Shown one piece after another: positions 36,301 through 44,250 of a stretch of DNA of 64,000 nucleotides. The DNA is from a bacterium (lineage in GTDB: Bacteria; Myxococcota_A; Bradymonadia; Bradymonadales; Bradymonadaceae): positions 62,001 to 126,000 of the forward strand of contig JAUIBR010000009.1 of assembly GCA_030427705.1 (NCBI GenBank), given 5' to 3'. A program made the translations under genes and the position numbers. Every line of letters begins with the position of its first letter. Within the stretch, counting starts at the first letter, position 1. A model generated the notes under the pieces. The model worked only from the letters and a program-made list of their open reading frames with translations, made no database searches and was not told the DNA's origin.

Positions 36301-36648
36301 CTTGCACATTTCCGCGACCGAGAGTCGATTCAAACAATGATCGACCAGCTCGGCCAGCATGGGGACCACACCAATAAGGTGCTGCTAAACGCCCTGCTGA
36401 CCATCACACTGCAGCCGCTGACATCGCCATACGACTGGAAGCAATGGTGGTCGGACGCCAAAGACCAACCACGTTCAACTTGGATTGTTGCGGCTCTAAA
36501 CTCGAACTCAGAACAGGTTCGAATGCAGGCGTTTGACGAGATTCAGCGCATCCCTGGGCTGGACCTCGCCTACCACCCAACCCAGGCGTCCAAAGAGCGC
36601 GAACGCGCACAGCGACTGCTTGAGAAGTGGTACGAAGAGAACCAGTAA
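33322..36648 (+). CDS. Large acidic protein: GAF-like N-terminus, disordered Ser/Glu/Pro middle, HEAT-like C-terminus
   Basis: A protein of up to 1108 residues without signal peptide or membrane helices, so probably cytosolic. Residues about 35-190 resemble a GAF-like sensor domain found in large myxobacterial proteins. Residues about 200-810 are acidic and disordered, rich in Ser-Glu-Pro/Ala, and contain repeated short motifs of Thr-Met-x-Gly type (for example ATMFGIP, ATMFGLN, NTMMGMQ). The last 270 residues are helical, HEAT-like repeats (AALVRLGEAAADVV). The start is uncertain: TTG 33322, GTG 33367 or TTG 33394; none has a well-spaced ribosome site. Function unknown; a scaffold is plausible. 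Confidence 0.65.
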   Translation: MLIVSLKTKSVPIGGVRRGPHTLNLTQESGNNLGLGWTSSEVTEFIQATFSRDIVLECLLGHAAEFFTKRMVLVVGRAAVQPHMVSDWPELEDRDIDELRTHRSEMPADAAVMAQETLTGMPSDMGLGQLFEDLEIEETDKFCAIPLPISRRTAVLLLGQLREGVDVIPLEAVSFECAEQLETLIKMTKSGSLPPKDQRVPAVPESVLARQSEPEPEPEPEPEQEPAPVDEAKYDAIVSALTDDDEPEPADESAENVSPAFDELDDQELDESSDAELEAEIEDALSQVSQVSEAVDGTELLSEGDVELVEDSEDEPSSPPGIPPLPDVEEPTSDAPSGLEAESSNPQTMISPPGFRADEKSPRETDEIDVSDISGSPRISMGAASSAAEDIGAPPQLNRIDEEDEPPAPPVASSSATMFGIPVNEDMFKDDPPPPEPQGNANATMFGLNFSDIQAAVQREDKPEEAPEPSEASEPSAPSEASEASEPSVASEPSAASEPSVASEASEASEADESDSTPDASDSAPVPSITSSGGDPDDSFAPFGDLKADSVVSSTADDRDEPVGFEEPSEAPPADFAAAPDSEPEPISEGAMSSVVVSDRPNEPADVDVQEPSIVEASEASHTLIGGIAAQAEIMSAAINSSDLKASSPAGSTMQGGIEAPDLSEKPEQESTGFIPGALILKPRRKKKRTKTFTEPPPQRENPNATMRGTGEPIAAPPKPPERQAGADSSNVEEVPVALSQEKSSNTMMGMQWKPEPEDERPSVDDAWLDYFSAAEDDAIPKSRQTMQMEPEPSEVEVVPPDSGVGEDSPRTLPPEALELILESGPIALDLEDAFNQLDDRDKKIAFGAVDEVVSGGEVVLSVLGSMFPGRLFIDRYQHTVDSMPDVSEHGPVLAALVRLGEAAADVVIKHLNDSSIESRFYATFLLTRLPAQEALPIVVERLFDKDAQIRDVAKGILKTYHLTTGFDAILEVLREEIELAQEDKRVESSADLLAHFRDRESIQTMIDQLGQHGDHTNKVLLNALLTITLQPLTSPYDWKQWWSDAKDQPRSTWIVAALNSNSEQVRMQAFDEIQRIPGLDLAYHPTQASKERERAQRLLEKWYEENQ
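34777..34830 (+). repeat. 18-bp tandem repeat in the acidic protein gene
   Basis: GAACCATCAGTAGCTTCT occurs at 34777-34794 and 34813-34830 with a two-base variant between them at 34795-34812. It encodes Glu-Pro-Ser-Val/Ala-Ala-Ser units inside a longer Ser-Glu-Ala/Pro stretch (34741-34860). The copies are recent, given their near identity. Confidence 0.85.
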
Positions 36649-36654
36649 AGCGTT

Positions 36655-37155
36655 CTACTCACTGATATAACTATCGGGGTCGGTTAGCTTATCCGTGTCG
36701 TCTTCTGTGATTGGCTCGGGTTCAAGCCCTCCATTGACCAAGACACGCGTGAATCCAGCAACGTCATCGACTTCGAGCGGCGTTTTTGGGATCAACACAT
36801 GACCCAATGCGCCCCACGTTCCGACGACTAGCCCGGACATAAGCAGCGCCTTCAGCACCTCGCCGCTTGTGACGGCTGCCAACAAGCCGAAGGTCACACC
36901 GCCCACAATCAACACGCCAAAGACGCCGGCGTCCCTAACGAAGTAGGCAGCGACATTGATAATTACCGCGACGATGAGGCCACCGATGAACGAGTTATGT
37001 TCTGGGTCCACCTGCATGACACGAAAGCCGACCGGAATGAGGACTGCGTGAATGATGCACGAGAAGATGTAGTAGTTTAGAACCGTCCACTCCATCGTGA
37101 CGCCCAGAATGGTCGTCGTGGTCAATGCGAGCGTCATCGTAATCAGGTTGCCCAT
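36655..37155 (-). CDS. Polytopic membrane protein of unknown function
   Basis: A 166-residue protein with about four or five hydrophobic segments between residues 5 and 125, followed by an acidic tail. No family was recognised. Its ATG directly abuts the stop of the TatA-like gene and the CPBP gene lies just upstream, so the three probably form an operon. The stop lies 6 nt from the stop of the convergent acidic protein gene. Confidence 0.55.
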   Translation of the reverse strand: MGNLITMTLALTTTTILGVTMEWTVLNYYIFSCIIHAVLIPVGFRVMQVDPEHNSFIGGLIVAVIINVAAYFVRDAGVFGVLIVGGVTFGLLAAVTSGEVLKALLMSGLVVGTWGALGHVLIPKTPLEVDDVAGFTRVLVNGGLEPEPITEDDTDKLTDPDSYISE

Positions 37156-37413
37156 CTATTCCTCTTCGTCCACGAGCTCGGCCTCTTCAACCGGCTGTGA
37201 TTTGGTGCCGGGCTTGTGCCCAGATTTGGCCGAATCATCCGAATCGCGAGGAGTGATATCAATCGGCTCCTCATCCTTTTCGGTCTCCAAGCCTTCACGA
37301 AAGTTAGTCTTAATCTTCGCCGCCGTGGCGCTGATTTTGCTGAGTTTTCCGAAACCAAAAACGATCGCGACGATAATCAAGATCACGATGATTTCGAGTA
37401 AGTTGGGAGCCAT
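37156..37413 (-). CDS. TatA/TatE-like twin-arginine translocase subunit
   Basis: An 85-residue protein with one N-terminal membrane helix (about residues 5-20), the FGFGKLSKIS hinge that matches the TatA FG-x-x-KLP pattern, an amphipathic helix (residues about 25-40) and an acidic tail. TatA forms the pore for folded proteins bearing twin-arginine signals. TatB and TatC genes are not in the window. It lies 11 nt after the CPBP gene and abuts the following membrane gene. Confidence 0.8.
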   Translation of the reverse strand: MAPNLLEIIVILIIVAIVFGFGKLSKISATAAKIKTNFREGLETEKDEEPIDITPRDSDDSAKSGHKPGTKSQPVEEAELVDEEE

Positions 37414-37424
37414 GAATCAAGCCG

Positions 37425-38153
37425 CTAGTTAAATACCATCACGATGATGTCGTAGATGGCGTGAGTGTACACAGCCACCGCGAATCCTCGAAGGTAGAAG
37501 ATAGCAGCGAGTAAGACTCCTGCAAAAAAGCGGAACAGAAATGACCCCATCGCAAACGGGTCACCAAGCGGGCCGATGTAGTGAATCCCACTGAAGATCA
37601 CGCTGGATAGCAGCACGGCAGCTACCGCCGCCATCCAGGGCGGCATATCAAATGCCCGTGTCCCAATCAGGAACAAGCCACCCATTCCGATAAGTCGAAA
37701 GACAGTTTCTTCGTACAGTCCAGCCCCGATACTGAGCACGAGCGAATCGAACACGCCATATGACTTCGGTCCGGTAGATAGGAGGGCATCAAGGCCCAAC
37801 GTGCTCATCATCAAGACGACGGTGGAGCCAAACAACATGGCGTAGAGTGTGCTCTCGGCGAGGACGTACGGGAAGATCTTCGGTTGAAAGTCGCCCTTCT
37901 TGCGTAGATAGGCGACGACACCCAAGAATGCGAGCAAGACACCGACGTTGATTCCCAGATACGACAGAAGTTGGCCATCCGCGACCAACCACATCAAACC
38001 AGAGACGAAATCGACGCCGTTTCGCACGCCACCAGTGGCCAAAACGCCAATCTGATAGAGTACAAAGAGCGGTAGAACGAGCACGATACTCGTGCCCAAA
38101 TCGCGGCTTGCCTCGATATAGTCTTTGAATCCCATCTTCTCTGTTTTTGCCAT
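37425..38153 (-). CDS. CPBP-family intramembrane protease (CAAX-type)
   Basis: A 242-residue polytopic membrane protein of the CPBP family. The family motifs are present: EETVFR at 148-153 (E148, E149, R153), FSGIHYI with H191, and a last motif around H231 (VYTHAIYD). Members cleave membrane substrates or process prenylated or bacteriocin peptides; the substrate here is unknown. GAGGAG precedes the ATG. It is the first gene of a three-gene minus-strand operon with a TatA-like gene and a membrane protein. Confidence 0.88.
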   Translation of the reverse strand: MAKTEKMGFKDYIEASRDLGTSIVLVLPLFVLYQIGVLATGGVRNGVDFVSGLMWLVADGQLLSYLGINVGVLLAFLGVVAYLRKKGDFQPKIFPYVLAESTLYAMLFGSTVVLMMSTLGLDALLSTGPKSYGVFDSLVLSIGAGLYEETVFRLIGMGGLFLIGTRAFDMPPWMAAVAAVLLSSVIFSGIHYIGPLGDPFAMGSFLFRFFAGVLLAAIFYLRGFAVAVYTHAIYDIIVMVFN

Positions 38154-38256
38154 ACATACTCCTCGGAAAGAGCTTATGAGCGTGGATCCCTATTTACAAG
38201 AACATCAATGAGTGGCTCTTTATTCGACAGTTCCTTGCCCCGATCCCGTGACGCCG

Positions 38257-39309
38257 ATGTTCCGTCTTGTAATCGTTGTTCTGCTCACCCTGCTGCCTCA
38301 GCTCGCGTTTGGTCATCAAACGGGTGCTAGCAACTTTGTCGTGCACGTTCGCCCGGACATACAGCAGGTTGATACGCTTCTGACGTTCCCCGGGCAGGAC
38401 GCGGCCGAGCTGCTCGGTTGGGATGTGGATTCGGACGGCGAGATTTCTGCCGCTGAACTGCTGCCACGACTTGGCGATCTCGCAAAATATGTCGACAAGA
38501 GCATTCAGGTGTTCGCGGGCGACACGGCGTGCGAGCCGATTGAAACTAAAGCCGGACCACCTGGCCAAGCGATGGATGCGTATTGGTACATGAAGGCGTT
38601 CCGGTGCCCACAGATGGACACGCTGCGAATTGAGCTCACGGCGATGGAGGGCGAGCCATACACACACTTTGGGCGCATCCAGGTGGGTGACGACGAGGTG
38701 TACACCACGGTCTTCAATGCCCAAAAGACTTCCTACGAATTGGGTAAGACGACTGAATTTGATGCCGTCGCCTTTATCATCCTCGGGATTGAACACATTC
38801 TGATTGGTCTGGACCATGTCCTGTTTGTGCTGCTGCTAGTCTTGCTCGCGCCGCGCCTCAGGGTGATGCTGGCGATCGTGACGAGTTTCACCGTGGCGCA
38901 CTCCATCACGCTCGCGCTTGCAACGATGGAGGTGGTGACGCTTTCACCGAGTATCGTCGAGCCCTTGATTGCCATCAGTATTGCGGCCTTTGCGCTCGAA
39001 ACAGGGCTTCGAAAGGAGACTCCGAAGTACCTCCCCATCGCGACGTTTCTGTTTGGTCTGCTGCATGGATTCGGGTTTGCGTTCGTGCTCGCCTCAGACG
39101 TCGGCCTTCCCTCTGATAGCCGAGGACTGGCGCTAGTCACCTTCAATGTTGGGGTGGAAATCGGTCAGATTGCCATCGTGCTATTGGCCTTCCCAATTCG
39201 CCGGTGGATGTGCGAAAAACCTTGGGAAAGAAAAGCAATCATTAGCATTAGCGCTGTCATCGGCGCGCTTGCTGTCTACTGGACCATCGAACGTATCTTC
39301 TGGGCTTAA
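38257..39309 (+). CDS. HupE/UreJ-like membrane protein with periplasmic EF-hand-like loop
   Basis: A 350-residue protein. The ATG at 38257 begins a signal peptide (ending LAFGHQ), and 15 further codons upstream are rejected. A periplasmic domain of about 150 residues contains a textbook EF-hand loop DVDSDGEISAAE (38422-38457). The C-terminal part has about seven membrane helices with HUPE/UREJ hallmarks: GIEHILIGLDHVLFV and LLHGFGFAFVL. HupE family proteins are linked to nickel/metal uptake, but no hydrogenase or urease genes are near. The antiporter gene starts 1 nt after the stop. Confidence 0.8.
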   Translation: MFRLVIVVLLTLLPQLAFGHQTGASNFVVHVRPDIQQVDTLLTFPGQDAAELLGWDVDSDGEISAAELLPRLGDLAKYVDKSIQVFAGDTACEPIETKAGPPGQAMDAYWYMKAFRCPQMDTLRIELTAMEGEPYTHFGRIQVGDDEVYTTVFNAQKTSYELGKTTEFDAVAFIILGIEHILIGLDHVLFVLLLVLLAPRLRVMLAIVTSFTVAHSITLALATMEVVTLSPSIVEPLIAISIAAFALETGLRKETPKYLPIATFLFGLLHGFGFAFVLASDVGLPSDSRGLALVTFNVGVEIGQIAIVLLAFPIRRWMCEKPWERKAIISISAVIGALAVYWTIERIFWA

Positions 39310-39310
39310 C

Positions 39311-40576
39311 GTGCTAGAGACCGTCACAATCCTTCTCGTCGCCGCGTCCATCTTCGGCTACCTGAATTTCCGAATCTTCAAGCTCCCATTCGCCATTGCC
39401 ATGTTGGTAGCGGGCCTCCTTGCGTCGCTGTTTGTGTTGACATTCGACGCTTACCTACCGAGCTATCAGCTGGGCCAAGAGCTGCGTGAGTTTGCGTTGC
39501 AGGAGGTCGATTTCTCGGAAGCTCTGATGCGCGGGATGCTAAGCTTCCTGTTGTTTGCTGGCGCTCTCCATACCGACATGAAGGTGTTGGCGAAGTGGTC
39601 CAAGGCCATCTTCAGCCTCGCCACCGTTGGGGTCGCGATCTCGACAGTGGTCATCGGCGTATTGTCATTTGGGACGTTCATCCTGCTCGACCTGAATGTG
39701 CCGTTCTTGTGGTGCCTGGTGTTTGGGGCTCTGATTTCCCCCACCGACCCGGTTGCCGTCTTGGGCATCATGAAAGCGGCGGGGGCTCCAAAGCAGGTTG
39801 AAACTAAGGTTGTGGGCGAAAGCCTGTTCAACGACGGCGTTGGTGTGGTCCTGTTCACGCTGCTTGTTTCCATCGCCATCGGTGGTGACACCAATCTCGA
39901 AGCCATCGAGGTCGTAAAGCTCATCCTGCTTGAGGTCATCGGAGGCATGGGCCTTGGATTGATTGCGGGTTGGATTACGTATCTGGCATTGAAGGATCTG
40001 GACGAGCCAAATCTCGAGACCCTTATCACCGTCGCGATGGTGATGGGGGTGTCTGGGCTGGCGTTTTCGCTGCACGCCTCTGCACCACTTGCGTGTGTTG
40101 TCGCTGGTTTGTTTATCGGGAACAAAGGACGCGAAGATGCGATGTCTCAGGATACCGCGGACGCCGTCGACACAGTCTGGTCGTTCATTGATGAAGCGCT
40201 GAACGCCGTGTTGTTCCTGCTTGTGGGCCTCGAAGTCGTTGCCTTTGATTTCGACAAGTCTTATCTGGTCGCCGCCATCTTGCTGATTGGCGTGGCGTTG
40301 TTCGGCCGTTTCCTGGCCGTGATGATTCCGATGACGCTCTTCAAAGCCGTAACAGAAATGTTGCCTGGCACCCGACGCATCCTGATTTGGGGCGGCATCA
40401 AGGGCGGTATCTCCATTGCGCTCGCGCTCTCACTGCCGCAGTTCGAAGGACGCGATGTCATCCTGACGGTGACGTACGCCATCGTCGTGGTGAGTATCTT
40501 GGTGCAGGGATTGACGGTGGGACGGCTGATTCAGCAGGTAAAGGAACCCGATGTGCCGGACGAAGCGGCCTGGTAG
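39311..40576 (+). CDS. NhaP-type Na+/H+ antiporter (CPA1 family)
   Basis: A 421-residue inner-membrane protein with about 12 hydrophobic helices. The CPA1 signature is visible in SPTDPVAVLGIMK and GESLFNDGVGVVLF (the ND pair corresponds to the ion-binding aspartate region), and IKGGISIALALSL near the end. It exchanges sodium (or potassium) for protons. The GTG at 39311 lies 1 nt after the HupE-like stop, and no ribosome site is visible, so translation is probably coupled. Its stop is 1 nt from the stop of the convergent TPR gene. Confidence 0.87.
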   Translation: MLETVTILLVAASIFGYLNFRIFKLPFAIAMLVAGLLASLFVLTFDAYLPSYQLGQELREFALQEVDFSEALMRGMLSFLLFAGALHTDMKVLAKWSKAIFSLATVGVAISTVVIGVLSFGTFILLDLNVPFLWCLVFGALISPTDPVAVLGIMKAAGAPKQVETKVVGESLFNDGVGVVLFTLLVSIAIGGDTNLEAIEVVKLILLEVIGGMGLGLIAGWITYLALKDLDEPNLETLITVAMVMGVSGLAFSLHASAPLACVVAGLFIGNKGREDAMSQDTADAVDTVWSFIDEALNAVLFLLVGLEVVAFDFDKSYLVAAILLIGVALFGRFLAVMIPMTLFKAVTEMLPGTRRILIWGGIKGGISIALALSLPQFEGRDVILTVTYAIVVVSILVQGLTVGRLIQQVKEPDVPDEAAW

Positions 40577-40577
40577 C

Positions 40578-43130
40578 CTAGTTGACGCGTTCGCGTCGGA
40601 GGTCTTGAAGACGCTCTTCCGCGGATTGACGAAGTGATGCAGGGGCATTCTCGTCGCGACTGAGCGTCGTCAGAATGTTCTCGGCCTCAACCACGTTGTT
40701 CAACTCAAGCTCGCACACAGCGATATTGTACAACGCCGATGAAGAGGCCTCTGGGTCTTCCAAGGCTTGCTTGTACTCATCGATAGCTTCCTGCCACAGC
40801 GACATGTCGCGGTATGTGTGACCGAGCTCGAGATTGCTGTTGTTGATGGCCAGCGATTCCTCTGCCATCGAAAACTCTGGGGCGAACTTCATCGAAAGTG
40901 AACGCTCGCCAAATGGATTCACTCCACCTTTGGCCGCCCCTTGCATTCCGGCAATCTTGGTCGCACGCGCTTCCAAGCCTTCATGGTCGGGATGGGCCGC
41001 CGCGAACTTCTCGAGCGCGTCCTCGGCCTCGCTAGACAAGCCTTGTTCGATATAGAAGTCGATCTCAGCCATATCGCTCATCGCATTGAGCGCGGCGCCG
41101 CCGAGTGCACCCGAATCGTCGTCGCGTCCCATCGACGTTCCGAACAGCTCGTCGAACATTCGGTCGGCATCATCCGATGTAAACTCGATCTCAAGCTCGC
41201 CGATTTCTTCATCGACCAACTTCAGTTCTTGCTCGTCAAACGCGACATCAACTTCATCGACGACAATCTCGATCGGGTCGGAGATCTCTCCTTCCTCTTC
41301 GATGAAATCGGTCATGTCGACGATGCCTTCTTCCTGTTCGACCGAGAAGTCGTTATCGAACGGCAGGTCTACGGTGTCGGCAGGGTCGATGCTGAGGGCT
41401 TCAGCCACTTCTTCTTCCTCGTCCTCGTCGTCCATAGGCAGGAATTCGACGACGGATGGCTGCTCAGGAGCAGCGACCTCGCTCGCCTCGTCGATGCCAT
41501 GGCTGACTTCCTCGATGAAGGAGTGGTCGAGGTCTTGGATTCGAGCGTCTCCGCCAGGCGTGTCCAAGGAGACGTTAAGTTCCTCCGACTTCGCGACGAC
41601 GATCGCTGGATTGACGTAATCCATGGCGCGCCGAAGGTACGCTGCGGCACGTTGTGGCGTTGCGCGTGTTAGTCTCGCGAGTTCGAAGAGTTCGTTACCT
41701 GCGCCGGAGAGCTCGCCCGCTTTATCGTAGTAGCGGTACATTTGCTCGCGGGCCTGCACGTTGTTTGGAGCGGCGCGGACACAACGCGAAATGGTATCCC
41801 AAGCGCGGTCCATCAGGCCGTACTTCAAGAAGACGTCAGACTCCTGCAAGAGCTGTCGAACTTCTGCAGCGGTCAGGTCATCACCAATGGGTTCGGCCTC
41901 AATTGTCGCGACTGGAATTGCATCGCCACCACCACGGCGCTGCGATGCGACGGAAGATGCTGGGTTCTCGTCAAGGGACTCGAGGATATCGCTTCCGAGG
42001 TCTCCGAGTTCTTCTTCGGCAAAGGCCAAGAACTCGTCACCCATCGCAGAGCCAGCGACCGCCTGTACATCTGGCACGTCGGGCTTGGCGGTTGGAGCGG
42101 GCTCGAACTCAACGGCGTCATCCTCGTCGTCATCAAGGAACTCGATGCCATCCAGTGCATCGACCTCTTCTTCGGGCTCCGGTGCAATGTTGGCTGTATC
42201 CGGAGGTCCTGGGCGAGAATCCACGCGGGCTCGAGCGCCAAGCGCAGCCCGGGCTTCAGGATGGTTTGGATTTAGTTCAAGGATTCGACGGAAGATTTCT
42301 TCAGCGCGGTGCGTGTGACCATTGCCCTGGAAGGCGAGCGCCAGTTCCATATAGACGAGTACGGCCTTGTCCGTGTTGCCAAGACGCGCGAACGTCAGGG
42401 CAAGCGATTCCAAAGTCTCGACATCATCGGGCCGTTCTTTGAACAGCACCTGAAGGTGCTTCAGGGCGTGCTTATTGTCGTTTCGGTCGAGGTACAAACG
42501 AACGATGCGTTTGCGCAGCTCGACCAGTGACGGTTCCAGATAGATAATCCGCTCACCGACCTGAATATACTCGTCGAGGCGGCCTTCTTCGTAGAGCCGC
42601 TCCGCACCTTCCTGGAAGTGGTCCAGCGCTTCGGCACGAAGGCCATCTTTTTCGTATCGTTCCGCAAGCTGAATCTTCAGACCGACATCATCCGGGTCGA
42701 TTTTGACCATTCGCTCCAACACATCGCGTTGGTTCGCGGAATCACCTCCGGTGCGGAACAGCTTTTGGGCTTGATGGAATGCACGAATGGCGTCTTTGAG
42801 ACGTCCGTGTCGGTAGTAGGCCTCACCGAGATCGCGATGTAGTCGTGGATTCTCGGGTTCGACACGCAGCGCCTGTTTGTAGACGGCGACGGCCTTGTCG
42901 TAGATATCCTGTTGCGCGTAGTGGTACGCCACCGACTGGTAGCCCACTAGCGCTTCTTCAAACGACCCAAGCTTCACGTGGAGGTCAGCGATCTTCAGCA
43001 TTGTCCGGACGTCGTCGGGATCAATATCCACGACGCCCTGATAATCCTTGATCGCTCGTTCCCAATTCCCCTTTCTTACGTGCTTCTGGGCGGAAGCTAG
43101 CAATTTGTCGCGTTTACTCGCCAACTCCAC
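40578..43130 (-). CDS. Large TPR scaffold protein with acidic disordered segments
   Basis: An 850-residue soluble protein with three TPR blocks: about residues 8-295, about 415-510 and about 690-850. Helix pairs such as AIKDYQGVVDIDPDD and YRDMSLWQEAIDEYKQALED show the classic pattern. Between them are acidic, disordered stretches rich in Asp/Glu. No enzyme domain was found. Such proteins occur near motility and polarity genes in myxobacteria; the efp and Roadblock genes lie just upstream on the same strand, so a role in protein assembly is plausible but inferred. Confidence 0.75.
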   Translation of the reverse strand: MELASKRDKLLASAQKHVRKGNWERAIKDYQGVVDIDPDDVRTMLKIADLHVKLGSFEEALVGYQSVAYHYAQQDIYDKAVAVYKQALRVEPENPRLHRDLGEAYYRHGRLKDAIRAFHQAQKLFRTGGDSANQRDVLERMVKIDPDDVGLKIQLAERYEKDGLRAEALDHFQEGAERLYEEGRLDEYIQVGERIIYLEPSLVELRKRIVRLYLDRNDNKHALKHLQVLFKERPDDVETLESLALTFARLGNTDKAVLVYMELALAFQGNGHTHRAEEIFRRILELNPNHPEARAALGARARVDSRPGPPDTANIAPEPEEEVDALDGIEFLDDDEDDAVEFEPAPTAKPDVPDVQAVAGSAMGDEFLAFAEEELGDLGSDILESLDENPASSVASQRRGGGDAIPVATIEAEPIGDDLTAAEVRQLLQESDVFLKYGLMDRAWDTISRCVRAAPNNVQAREQMYRYYDKAGELSGAGNELFELARLTRATPQRAAAYLRRAMDYVNPAIVVAKSEELNVSLDTPGGDARIQDLDHSFIEEVSHGIDEASEVAAPEQPSVVEFLPMDDEDEEEEVAEALSIDPADTVDLPFDNDFSVEQEEGIVDMTDFIEEEGEISDPIEIVVDEVDVAFDEQELKLVDEEIGELEIEFTSDDADRMFDELFGTSMGRDDDSGALGGAALNAMSDMAEIDFYIEQGLSSEAEDALEKFAAAHPDHEGLEARATKIAGMQGAAKGGVNPFGERSLSMKFAPEFSMAEESLAINNSNLELGHTYRDMSLWQEAIDEYKQALEDPEASSSALYNIAVCELELNNVVEAENILTTLSRDENAPASLRQSAEERLQDLRRERVN

Positions 43131-43203
43131 AACCTATGAGTTGAGGCGCATGATTGTACCGATGCCGAGCAGTCAGGGTCAAGCTGATGCCGGCACGATG
43201 CGA

Positions 43204-43767
43204 TTACTTCTTCACTCGTTCAACGTATTCGCCGGTCCGAGTATCCACCTTAATGACCTCGCCTTCTTCGAGGTAGAGTGGAACTTGGATTTCCGCGCCC
43301 GTCTCCAGCGTTGCTGGCTTGGTGGCACCCGTGGCCGTGTCGCCCTTAAAACCAGGCTCGGTACGAGTAACCGCAAGCTCCACAAAGTTGGGAGCTTCGA
43401 CGCTGATCGCCTTTCCGTTGTGGAACAAAACCTCAACCTCGAGGTTGTCCTTGAGAAAGTCTAACACCTCTTCGACCGCAGATTCATCCAAGCGAATCTG
43501 TTCGTACGTGGTGGTGTCCATGAAAACGTAGTGCGTATCTTCTTTGTAGAGATACTGCATGTCACGCGCTTCAAGGTTTGGTTTCTCAACCTTGTCACCG
43601 GAGCGGAAGTTCTGTTCCAGAACGCGACCGGTAATGAGGCTCTTATATTTGGTCTTCACGAATGCGACGCCCTTGCCGGGCTTCACGTGATTCGCTTCAA
43701 CGATGACGAACGGTTCGCCGTCGATCTCGATCTTGAGATTTTTGCGGAAATCAGTTGTCGAATACAT
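43204..43767 (-). CDS. efp: Translation elongation factor P
   Basis: A 187-residue factor that relieves ribosome stalling at polyproline. The N-terminal KOW-like domain has the loop KPGKGVAF with the central lysine that is modified in many bacteria. The OB domains follow to the end. I start at ATG 43767 because GGAG lies 6 nt before it; TTG at 43770 is a less likely start. Several polyproline-containing proteins in this window (for example the Pro/Gln-rich membrane protein) would be clients. The gene lies 73 nt upstream of the TPR gene. Confidence 0.95.
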   Translation of the reverse strand: MYSTTDFRKNLKIEIDGEPFVIVEANHVKPGKGVAFVKTKYKSLITGRVLEQNFRSGDKVEKPNLEARDMQYLYKEDTHYVFMDTTTYEQIRLDESAVEEVLDFLKDNLEVEVLFHNGKAISVEAPNFVELAVTRTEPGFKGDTATGATKPATLETGAEIQVPLYLEEGEVIKVDTRTGEYVERVKK

Positions 43768-43797
43768 CAATCACTCCAATTGCGCGCCGATGTCGCG

Positions 43798-44154
43798 CTA
43801 AACCATTTCACGTTCGACGAACGGTGCGATCAGCCGCAACATCGTCTGCCCGCGCCCAACATCGGCGTGTTTGGGCACCGCGAGGATGAGTAGATACTCG
43901 TCCGCGACCACCCGCGCAAGTGTCGTGATATCGCCGGTTGTGAGGCTAACTTCGTTGACCTCCCCGACATCGTAGACCTGCAAGCGCCGGAACTTGTCCA
44001 ACAGGTTACTCAATTCCACAGCGATGGCGCTCAACTGCGGGAGTTCGTCCCCATTGAAAACACTATCGATGGCAATGCCATCGAACCCAATAAGCATGCA
44101 CCCGTGTGCACCCTCAACATTGTTGACCACTCTGGTCAACTTTTGCTTGAACAT
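43798..44154 (-). CDS. Roadblock/LC7 domain protein (MglB-like fold)
   Basis: A 118-residue single-domain protein of the Roadblock/LC7 family, which regulates small GTPases such as MglA. The pattern HGCMLIGFDGIAIDS, followed by the central helix and the final beta strand LLILAVPKHADVGRGQ, fits the family. GGAGGGC lies just upstream of the ATG at 44154; the earlier in-frame extension is dropped. No MglA-like GTPase gene is in the window. It lies 30 nt before efp on the same strand. Confidence 0.8.
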   Translation of the reverse strand: MFKQKLTRVVNNVEGAHGCMLIGFDGIAIDSVFNGDELPQLSAIAVELSNLLDKFRRLQVYDVGEVNEVSLTTGDITTLARVVADEYLLILAVPKHADVGRGQTMLRLIAPFVEREMV

Positions 44155-44250
44155 GCGCCCTCCATTAAGAGCGGTAGCTCGAACGTAAGAATCGGTTATA
44201 CCGCCTTCGTTTTTCGTATATCCCCCGCGCAGGGTCAAGCGCAAAGGCTG

